Origin: Batillaria attramentaria
Lineage: Eukaryota > Mollusca > Gastropoda > Batillariidae
DNA: 64,000 nucleotides
Reading direction: 5' to 3'
NCBI GenBank assembly: GCA_018292915.2
Contig: JACVVK020000197.1
Coordinates: forward strand, 382,501-446,500
The notes under the pieces were generated by a model. It saw only the letters and a list, made by a program, of their open reading frames with translations. It was not told where the DNA came from and made no database searches. How positions within the stretch are numbered: position 1 is the stretch's first letter; every line of letters starts with the position of its first letter. The position numbers and the translations under genes were made by a program. Positions 54,708 through 64,000 of the stretch are shown in pieces.

Positions 54708-55527
54708 AGTTATATACATAACGGTACATGAGACAGAGTTATATACATAACGGTACATGAGACAGAGTTATATACATAATGGTACATGAGACAGAGTTAT
54801 ATACATAATGGTACATGAGACAGAGTTATATACATAACGGTACATGAGACAGAGTTATATACATAACGGTACATGAGACAGAGTTATATACATAATGGTA
54901 CATGAGACAGAGTTATATACATAATGGTACATGAGACAGAGAGTTATATACATAATGGTACATGAGACAGAGTTATATACATAATGGTACATGAGACAGA
55001 GTTATATACATAACGGTACATGAGACAGAGTTATATACATAATGGTACATGAGACAGAGTTATATACATAATGGTACATGAGACAGAGTTGTATACATAA
55101 TGGTACATGAGACAGAGTTATATACATAATGGTACATGAGACAGAGTTATATACATAACGGTACATGAGACAGAGTTATATACATAACGGTACATGAGAC
55201 AGAGTTATATACATAACGGTACATGAGACAGAGTTATATACATAATGGTACATGAGACAGAGTTATATACATAATGGTACATGAGACAGAGTTATATACA
55301 TACTGGTACATGAGACAGAGTTATATACATAATGGTACATGAGACAGAGTTATATACATAATGGTACATGAGACAGAGTTGTATACATAACGGTACATGA
55401 GACAGAGTTATATACATAACGGTACATGAGACAGAGTTATATACATAACGGTACATGAGACAGAGTTATATACATAATGGTACATGAGACAGAGTTATAT
55501 ACATAATGGTACATGAGACAGAGAGTT
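54708..55527. repeat. 29-bp minisatellite, 28 units
   Basis: Unit TTATATACATAA(C/T)GGTACA followed by TGAGACAGAG. Twenty-eight copies with a C/T variant at one site, a GAGAG insertion after unit 8, and GTATAC variants in units 14 and 24. Variants occur in runs. Confidence 0.97.
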
Positions 55528-56189
55528 ATATCGGTAATGGCACAGTAGGTTTAGCTATATCATATAATCATAATCATACAGTTGATAGTACATATATTTA
55601 ATGAAAACTTAATGCGTTTCAGTCTGCCCTAGAGCCTTCATGGCCGTACAACAATGACAATATCGATCCGAGTTTGTCTGTGTAGCCTTTGATTCCTTCC
55701 TCCTCTGTCTCACTGCCTGCTGTCCCCTATACTCAGTCACCGTCCTACAGCAGACTGAAAGCACTGGAAATGTACAGCAATGCTGCCTGGCTGCAACATC
55801 ATAATTTCGTCCCCAGCGGCCGTGGCTGACGTGGTCATTGTCGCCAGGAACTCCTAAACCATCCCACTAACAAAAGCAAGCCCGGTAGGAAAACGGTTTC
55901 CAGTACCGCCCCGGTTTATATGAGATTTTGTAATGTGCTCTCCGGGGATGGAATGAGTTCCCCGCCAGTTGTTTTCAATTTTCTTTCTTTACATGACAGT
56001 TTATTGATAATTGATATGAATAGTTAATTAAATAAGTGTGTAAAATGAATATCTGAATGCGTTTGCCATCAAGGTTTGTCATTTCTTTATTTAAAAAAAG
56101 TAAAAATACCCAGATGACCGATCATGTACATATTGAAGTCAATGCCTTCTTTCAAGCACGCCGTCCAGATACACAAACTTGATGTTGCG

Positions 56190-56523
56190 GATGTAACATC
56201 TTAACAGACGGCGTTTTACAGATGTAACGTCATAACAGGCGACGTTTTACAGATGTAACGTCATAACAGGCGGCGTTATACAGATGTAACGTCATAACAG
56301 GCGACGTTTTACAGATGTAACGTCATAACAGACGGCGTTATACAGATGTAACGTCATAACAGGCGACGTTTTACAGATGTAACGTCATAACAGGCGACGT
56401 TTTACAGATGTAACGTCATAACAGACGGCGTTATACAGATGTAACGTCATAGCAGACGGCCTTCTACAGATGTAACGTCATATCAAACGGCCTTCTACAG
56501 ATGTAACATCATATCATACGGCC
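56190..56523. repeat. 31-bp minisatellite, about 11 units, CRE-half-site rich
   Basis: Unit GATGTAACGTCATAACAGGC followed by GACGTTTTACA, with ACGTCA in most units. GACGTT and GGCGTT variants alternate. The last units are more diverged (AGCAGACGGCC, ATCAAACGGCC). Confidence 0.95.
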
Positions 56524-56668
56524 ATTGCTGATTACAACGTACTGTAAGTGAGGCGGTAGGAGGGTCCGTTATCCCCCCTGGCAATTTAATTGATTTTTGC
56601 CGCTGTATGCCGGCCTTAGTATCGACGTTACGGACTTCCAGTTCACCAGCCTCCTTATTACGGGCATT

Positions 56669-56707
<39 letters not shown>

Positions 56708-57025
56708 CTGTTTATGACAGAACAAGATAACATTTTATGATGACACAGCTTACACGATAGTGTCTTGTATTGTATTCTCTCCGCTCTTTGTCTTACTGTG
56801 GAACTAACAATGTGTGTGAGTCCAACTTTTGTGCATCAAACTTTAAAAAAAAAAAGTTTGCGTCTTTTATGCGTATTCATTTAGGAAACTTCAGAATTGC
56901 ACTGAAAAGGGCTTCAACAGTTGTAGTATGAATCTGCACTAAAACTTTCCTACAAAACTGGTCTGGCCTGCGGTAGGTTTTTAAAAACTCTTCTTTTTTT
57001 TTCTCCAAAATACATGGCAAAACCC

Positions 57026-57028
<3 letters not shown>

Positions 57029-57100
<72 letters not shown>
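57029..57100. repeat. (GT)n microsatellite
   Basis: Seventy-two bases of GT dinucleotide. Confidence 0.97.
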
Positions 57101-57102
<2 letters not shown>

Positions 57103-58971
57103 AAGTTTGCAAAGAATAAAAGACATACAACACATTACGAAAAAAGCCCACATAATCTACAATATTGTATTTAGGCCAGAATAGATATTAGATAATCAGA
57201 AATACCCAAAATCCAATGTGCATTCATTTTGCATCTATTCTCCTGAAGACGACCTGTATACACAGCACGACTGCCTTTAGATATAAGACAGGCTGTACAT
57301 GGATGGAGGTATACCCGAGGTATAGGTAGTGAAAGTGGAGGTAGAGAGGTTTAAATACACCAGACTCTACCCACACGTTCAGTACGTCCGTACTCACCGC
57401 CCATACGCTTTTCCCCGGCAGCTACTTGACTGCTTTTACACTTCCTCCATTCATAAGAGATGGCGTACAGGAATTGTAGGTTTTATCGACTCTCAACTAT
57501 TTTTCTGCAAACTTCTCGCTTGCTCTGCAAACACAGCAGACACGGTGGATTGTCCGTGACGTAAGAGTGGGTTGTCCGTTTGTACATAGATCGACTGGTG
57601 TTACGGGAGACAGGATTGTTATGGAGACCTTGTTATAGAGCAATAGTCAGTAGAGGTCTGAATGAAGTACACAACACATCTGTACCGTTCATTACAAGAA
57701 TGTTTATGGTACGCAGTGAAGGTTAAAAGAAAAAGTACAGATTCCTTGAACTTGGGATAGCAGTCAGTTTGTCTCGGAAAAAAAAAACTTTGAAGAAAGA
57801 TATCTGTCCAGTGTGTGAAATATTATGTGTTTTTGAAACTGTTCGGTATATCGGGCCATGACATCACAGGCCTGTATTTGGGTCAGAGCTGGCCGAAACC
57901 CCGTAGAAGCTTACAGGCGTGATGTAGGCGTGATGTAGGCGTGATGTGAGCGTGTTCTATCTGTGTTTCTGTTTTACCGTGCAGAGAATCCCACGTTTTC
58001 GACTCTTTTTTCTGTTTTGGCCCTGTATGCGAAAACCAGTGAGATGTACGGCTCTTATTACAGCAAACACGAGTGTAATGCAGTGCAACACTCCCACTAA
58101 GCCAAATGTAAATCCCAATGAATGATGATGTTTTTAGTGAGTCCTCTGGTGCGCAACCCGTAACTGACTTGCTTGGAATTGAGTTCTGCAATAAACAATG
58201 CACATGAATGGACTCGGTTATCGATGGGACATCGGTCTTCTATATAAGGGGAAAAAAGAGAAGGGGAAAAAAAAGCCGGACTGGAATTTGCATTGCGCAT
58301 ATTGCACGTAAACTGACATTTGTAGTTCCAGGCTCTGCGAGAGAGGTTGGAAATTGAATTATGTTTTATAGATCAGCTCTTAGTGCAGACAACATAATAA
58401 TCTCCCGTCCTTGCCGTTCATCAGCTTTTGGCGGTTCAGTTTGGCGGTTTTGTGTTGTACGGGGTATTGTTAGCTGTCTTTTAAGTTGTAGAGGGCATTG
58501 TTTGCTGTCTTTTGGGTGAAAGATAGAGGCGTATGATAACGAAGGTAGGATTATATGTTTCCATTAAAGGAAGAAAATCACGGGAGGCCGCTTTCGCCTC
58601 TGTTTGAAAATTTTGAATTCTGATTTTTTAATTTTGAAAATGAATCTGTTTGAAAACTCTCAAAGTTTTCTATGAATATCAGTCTCCGCTCCCACCACCA
58701 CCACCACCACCACCACCACCACCACACAACAACAACAACAACATCATACCAGTTTTATGCGTGGAGGGGATTCAAGACTGGATACTTTATCTACCTTTAA
58801 AAACCTACTGGCATTCAGTAAAAGGATCTATGTGTCTATGATCTATGTGAATCATTATTTGATTTGGCCCTTTTACAAATTGACGGTAGAGATGTTGGTA
58901 AGGTAGAGAGTGTGGTTTCGTTCCACTCTGTCCGAATGTGTGTACTAAGATGGTCATGTTGTTTCCGTCTT

Positions 58972-59460
58972 CACATTGTAATAGTAAGGTTCTTTAGGGA
59001 AGTCACATTGTAATAGTAAGGTTCTTTAGGCAAGTCACATTGTAATAGTAAGGTTCTTTAGGCAAGTCACATTGTAATAGTAAGGTTCTTTAGGCAAGTC
59101 CCATTGTAATAGTAAGGTTCTTTAGGCAAGTCACATTGTAATAGTAAGGTTCTTTAGGCAAGTCACATTGTAATAGTAAGGTTCTTTAGGCAAGTCACAT
59201 TGTAATAGTAAGGTTCTTTAGGCAAGTCACATTGTAATAGTAAGGTTCTTTAGGCAAGTCACATTGTAATAGTAAGGTTCTTTAGGCAAGTCACATTGTA
59301 ATAGTAGGTTCTTTAGGCAAGTCACATTGTAATAGTAAGGTTCTTTAGGCAAGTCACATTGTAATAGTAAGGTTCTTTAGGCAAGTCACATTGTAATAGT
59401 AAGGTTCTTTAGGCAAGTCACATTGTAATAGTAAGGTTCTTTAGGCAAGTCACATTGTAA
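58972..59460. repeat. 32-bp minisatellite, about 15 units
   Basis: Unit TCACATTGTAATAGTAAGGT followed by TCTTTAGGCAAG. One unit lacks a base (AGTAGG), one has CCCATT and the first has GGGAAG. The array ends three bases before a SINE tail. Confidence 0.97.
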
Positions 59461-59462
59461 AT

Positions 59463-59555
59463 CATGGCTGTGGCCAAATATTCGTTGCTCCGTCTTTGAT
59501 ATCACCCGTAGGTGATGGAAAAGGACGTTAAATTCCTCAACACCCACCCACCCTA
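59463..59555 (+). mobile_element. 5'-truncated family A SINE
   Basis: Only the 3' part is present: GGCCAAATATTCGTTGCTCC, GTCTTTGATATCACCC, GGAAAAGGACGTTAAATTCC and CACCCACCCACCC. The tRNA-like head is missing, replaced by the 32-bp minisatellite. Confidence 0.75.
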
Positions 59556-59705
59556 AAATCATGAAAAAAAAAACCACAAAGTTATCACGTAAAATTCATC
59601 ATACTGTAAATAAACAGCATCATCACAATACTCAGTAAACTATATCTGGGAGCGTCTGAAAGTGAAATAAGATTAATACACATGCCTTTGTTTGTCTCGT
59701 GCCAG

Positions 59706-61884
59706 GAATCGAGGTGCCCCTTCGTAAGGAAGAGCCGCCGACCCAGAAACGTGAGCGGGAGAAGGAGACCCTGCTGAAGGCTCTCAGTATCAGTACCCCG
59801 GTCCTCCTCATGTCTCCTGACCTGGCCCCCACCTGGCGTTTCTCTCACTACCCGTACCGCTACCCGGGTCACCGTCACTTCGCCCTCAAGCCGCGCCACC
59901 CCAAGCTGAAGCAGTTGGGACAGAGCGGCAGCAGCGGACACGAGCCGTGGCTGAAGACGTCATCTCTCCCCAACATCTGTGACCCGGAACTCCGCAAACA
60001 CAACCTTCCGCGGCCCGTACCCTTGGACCAGAATGAGGTGGGCAAGGCCAGGAGGTTGAAGAGGTTCGGGAGGCCGTCACGGAGCATGGAGAACAGGATT
60101 TCGTGGTCCTTACCGCAGACGTTGTCGAGGAGCGCGACAGGGGTGGACAACCCTGCCTACCTGCACGAGCATGACCGGAAGAAGAGCGTGTCCATGTGTG
60201 TGCACGCCCCAGTGAGAGACAGGTCGTCCATAAGGCGCCCGCACGGTTCCCGCTTCGTCAAAGCCAGCCAGCTGCAGCCCAGGGTACGGTTACAACAGCA
60301 ACAACAACAGCAGATAGAGCGACAACAGCAGCAGTTGGCGCAACAACAACAACAGCAACAACAACAGCAGCAAATGCAACAGCAACAAAAACAACAACAA
60401 CAGCACCACCATCATCATCATCACCATCAACATCGACATCATACGCCCCAGCAACAGCCGCAACAACAACAACAACACCAGCAGCGGATCAAACAACAGC
60501 GAAGTAAAGACAGCGAGGAAGGATACAGACGACGCTGTGACTCGGACGAAGTGAGACCCAGACAGAGACCGAAACTCGTGCGGACCAAGGGCGCCCACAA
60601 GAGTTTTGACAGTCAGGCTGACACGTCCTTCGCCGCCCTCCTCCCAGCCGAACCTCCTCCCTTCCCCCTCCCCGCTCACTTCATGGTGCACAAGGCACCG
60701 GACACTCTGACCACCACCAGCCCGCGAACTGCCAGGTTGCTGAAGGCGAGGTGTAAGTCTGAGGACGTCAGGGACAAGAAGAAACCGGACATCATGCTGC
60801 TGAAGGATCTCTTCAGGTCTTTCGACGTCCACGACAACGCTGCGCAACCGCCACAACCTCATCTGCTGACGGTCTCACAGCCGGCATTCGCCTCGGGTTC
60901 AGATCCCGGCCTCACCTACTTGGACCCTCTGGCGGGGCAAAGGTGCGAACCAGTCAAAATTACCTCCCGGTCGGCAGAGCCGGACGTGAACAGAATGACT
61001 TCTTCTCCTGCGGGAAACAGTGGTAGTGCTTTTGTGCGTGTGATCACCGCAGGATCCAACGCTCAGCATAAAGAGCGCGTGGAACCGTCTGTGTCGTCGA
61101 CAAAGGATTCGAACACAACGAACCAGCAGGAGGAGCAGAAGTACGAGCTGCCCTTGTTGAGCGGAGTGTTACGCTCTAGCAGTCAGTGGGAAATGCAGCG
61201 ACGGAAGAAAATCACCAGCGACTCTCGCAACGACGAGAAATCACACAGTTTGGACGCCAAAGAGAAAGTATCGAGTCTGGACGTGAAGCGGACAGAAATC
61301 CAGCGAGCTCACAGTTTTAATGTGGCTGACGGCTCAAAAACTTCAGTTCAGACCACCCGCCATAGCAAGTCCCCACATGAAAAGGAGACGTCAAACTTTT
61401 TACGGGTATTCCACCCTCATTTACTCAAATCGAGACCGAAATCTTGGGATGGTGATAAATCCCAAAGTCTGGACGTTCCAAACTCGGAGTGTAAAAGCAA
61501 GACATCGTCGTTCCTCACCGTGCCGCGAATAGAGCGAGCGAGTAGTTTTGATCCGATGTCGTCACAGAATCGTGACGTAAAACAGACGAAACATTTGACG
61601 TCACAAAGTGCAGAAGTGGTGCACAGTTCACTGCTTCCGTGCAGAGTGTCTTTTGAGAGCGAGACGAAGGACAAGAGTCGTTCCGATGAGATCAGGCAGA
61701 AGACACCAGTTCCCATCACTGTCAGGCTTCAGGTTCCTTTACAGCCTCAGAAAGTACAAAAGTCGCCTGAGAAAAGAGCTACTGATAGAGACAAACAACA
61801 ACAGAGACAACAAGTGACGTCACACAGTCCGCACCAAACACAACCACAAACACAGCAACGACAACAACATCAGAAGCAAGAACC

Positions 61885-61918
<34 letters not shown>

Positions 61919-62572
61919 ACTCCAAGTCCACAGCTCCTTTCCCCTCAAGCTGACTCCCCCAGTGTGAAACAGTACAGCGTCAAAACACAACTTTCGCCAC
62001 AGCAGAAACGCCATCAGAACCAGAGTATTTCCGTGAAACCGCAGCGACCTGAAAAACACGAAAAACAACCACCACCACCATCTCCACAACCACAACTACC
62101 ATCACCACCACAAACGCAACAACCACCACAGTCCCAACCAATAACGCAACAGCCACAATCACACTCACAGTCACGTGGTAGTTTCAAACGACCACCTACT
62201 ATAGTGCATCAAGCATCAGTTCACCTCTCCCTGGACTCCGGACCTGACGTCAGTTCCGTGACGTCATCAACGCCAAGTTCGGCGGACAACACGGTCAGTT
62301 CCACCGCCCCCCTCATTCAGCCCTCCTCAGCCACCTCCCCCACCACCGGGCAGGACTCTGGGTACGGCGGGAGTGCCGCGCGGCTGGGTGGGGGGAGCAG
62401 CGAGGACCAGGGTACGGTGATGAGGAGGATGCGGCTCCAGTTGTCACGGAGTGTGGCTGTTGAAGAGTCGAGTCCGGACGATGAGGACACTGAACACACG
62501 CCTCTTATACACCACGGTCCCGCCTCCGGCCAAGGCTCGGCTACAAGTAACAGTGGTGGGACCATCTCGTGA
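59706..62572 (+). CDS. TMEM200-like gene, exon 3 (long cytosolic tail)
   Basis: Begins GA after CCAG at 59705 and completes the Gly codon split with exon 2. It encodes 955 residues to TGA at 62570, for a 1,115-aa protein. The tail starts with a conserved-looking juxtamembrane block (PPTQKREREKETLLKALSIS, PRHPKLKQLG). It then has Gln/His tracts (about 60291-60500), repeated short S-x-S-[L/F]-D-like motifs (SFDSQ, SHSLDAK, SSLDVK, SQSLDV, SSFDPM), a second Gln/Pro-rich stretch, and an acidic end (SSPDDEDTEHTPLIHHG). The vertebrate relatives have a far shorter tail. The tail appears disordered and phosphorylatable, perhaps a scaffold. That role is inferred. Confidence 0.85.
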
Positions 62573-62894
62573 TAAATTCTGATAACACACTCTCAGATAC
62601 GTGATAACTTCAGTCCGGACGACGAGGATAGTGGAATCACGCCGCTCTTACTCCACGGAGCGGTCACAGGGCGAGGCTCGGCTACAAGTAACAGTGGTGG
62701 GTCCATCTCATGATAAATTCTGATAACACACTCTCAGATACGTGATAACTTTCGTCCGGACGACGAGGATAGTGGAATCACGCCGCTCATACACCACAGA
62801 GCGGTCACAGAGCGAGGCTCGGCTGCCAGCACTAATGCTGATGGGTCCGACTCGTGCTTAATTTCATACGATAAAACATTCTCAGATATTTTGT
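62472..62894. repeat. 141-bp tandem triplication across the stop codon
   Basis: GTCCGGACGA starts at 62472, 62613 and 62754, a 141-bp period (47 codons). Copy 1 encodes the C-terminus and stop. Copies 2 and 3 lie in the 3' UTR, keep the same phase and are diverged. Copy 2 keeps an equivalent TGA. Confidence 0.93.
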
Positions 62895-62960
62895 GATATG
62901 TTTGACTAGTCTCGCAAACGTGTGATATGTCTGTGTTGTTTCACGATAGTCGTACGTGAC

Positions 62961-62966
62961 ATTAAA
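62961..62966 (+). terminator. Candidate polyadenylation signal ATTAAA
   Basis: The common variant hexamer lies about 390 bases after the stop codon of the TMEM200-like gene. No AATAAA is closer. Confidence 0.4.
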
Positions 62967-64000
62967 GTTTATCAGTTTTCACGTACGTGGAAATTGACTC
63001 AGTCGCTGTTTTGAATCTCACTTCATTTGTCTGTCTCGTCTGTGTCTTTTTTTTCTGCAAAAACGAAAGCGCAATATTGTTTGGCCAAGACATTTGTCGT
63101 TTATTGGCAGTTTGACTGTGGCGTTTCACTTGACCTGTGGCGCTAGTGGTGAAAGCAGCCGAAAAACAAAAAAAAACAAAACAACAACAAAAACCCACAC
63201 TACTGTGGTAAGTCGTTGGATGTGTTTTCAATTCCATTTTAAAGCTGATTTTAAACTTCGTCTGAGTGGACTGTTCAGTAGTTTCTGAGTGATCGGAACT
63301 GAACCCCTGCACTATTACTTTTAGCGTTTACATTTACTGACACAAGTTAAATGTTTGAACTGTACATACATAATACTTATTATTTATTTACGGGTTTCCC
63401 GTCTTCCACTGTACGTGTGCACATTTTATCTTGTCTGTCAGTGTGTGGATTGCCCTTTTGTCAAAACTATTTTATCCACTCTAACTCTAATGCTTAACAA
63501 TTTCAAATCACGCGTGATAATCTTGTTTGGTGTATACACTAAAACTATTTTTGTATTGTGATTGGGGAGACAGGGAGTGTTCAGTGTTGCTGGTGGGTTT
63601 ACAAATATTATGAGAACGATTTCACATCTTTCGGTGGTCTTTTGTAACCACACCCCCCCCCCACCCCACCCCCCAACCCACCACTCCCCACCGCAGCCCT
63701 TGGTCACCCTTCCTCCCCTCTCCCCTGCACCCACCCCAACCCCCCCCCCCCACTTCTCCCAGTAACCCCAATGCATCCCCTCACCACCACCATCGTTGCA
63801 ATCTGAATAGCAGATGTTCTTTCTACATTGATTAGTGTCTGTATGTGTCCGTATTTTTCCATCCAGGCATATCGAACTAAAGTCAGAAAGAATTCTCATC
63901 GCTGTACAGAGAAATAATTATTCACTTTTGTCACAAATGTCGGTTTTAGTTTTGTCATTTTCTGACTGTTTATTCGCTGAGATGTGCATTGGTATCCTCC
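62967..64000. other. 3' flank, non-coding
   Basis: A-rich sequence near 63165-63195 and a long C-rich tract at 63650-63760. No exon is seen. Confidence 0.55.

Larger units (their letters stand above)
52057..59705. other. Intron 2 of the TMEM200-like gene (7.6 kb), repeat-filled
   Basis: Between GTACGT and a CGTGCCAG acceptor. It contains a 49-bp duplication, degenerate 160-bp repeats, (AC)n, three long minisatellites, (GA)n, (GT)n at 57029-57100, (CAC)n near 58697-58725, and a SINE tail. No nested gene is supported. Confidence 0.7.

Noticed and set aside
60290..60862. 190-codon Leu-rich minus-strand ORF
   Set aside because: It is the antisense of the CAG/CAA tract in exon 3 of the TMEM200-like gene.

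Overview
The window is animal nuclear DNA. Coding density is low, exons are bounded by GT/AG introns, and microsatellites, minisatellites and tRNA-derived SINEs are abundant. Two host genes resemble animal families: a TMEM200-like membrane protein and a mitochondrial acyl carrier protein. The repeat landscape and the intruding element suggest a marine invertebrate, possibly a gastropod or other mollusc. That is a guess, because nothing here is species-diagnostic.

The dominant object is a complete Maverick/Polinton element of the adintovirus type, 22412-39319 (16.9 kb). It starts with AG and ends with CT, has terminal inverted repeats, and is flanked by a 6-bp target-site duplication (TTCGGC at 22406-22411 and 39320-39325). 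All recognisable genes lie on the minus strand. Read from the right end they are: packaging ATPase, small basic hydrophobic-tailed protein, a 271-aa conserved protein, chromodomain integrase, a one-helix membrane protein, minor (penton-like) capsid protein, a pVI-like small protein, major capsid protein, adenain-like protease, a PC4-domain protein, a candidate PPxY protein, an unidentified protein, a second PC4-domain protein, a CARD-domain protein, and a protein-primed DNA polymerase B. The polymerase has a C2H2-finger N-terminus that needs removal of a 101-bp intron. The virion block is packed with ATGA start/stop overlaps, whereas the accessory genes and polymerase sit behind their own TATA boxes and a duplicated promoter module. 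Polymerase (1,291 codons), integrase, the 271-aa protein and the CARD protein are open. The ATPase, both capsid genes and several small genes carry one-base frameshifts. This points to loss of virion formation with retained transposition, or to homopolymer errors in the assembly.

Left of the element (1-22405) the DNA is essentially gene-free: SINEs, microsatellites, a 42-bp minisatellite of about 27 units built from a SINE tail (6484-7600), a 28-bp array (14593-14956) and one candidate exon (15471-15611).

Right of the element come a candidate minus-strand exon (42364-42553), an intronless mitochondrial acyl-carrier-protein-like gene (42961-43443), an NRF1/ETS/CRE promoter-like cluster (about 47504-47541), and a three-exon TMEM200-like gene (51248-62572, plus strand, 1,115 aa). 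The second intron of that gene is 7.6 kb and full of minisatellites. The 3' end of its last exon is part of a 141-bp tandem triplication that crosses the stop codon.
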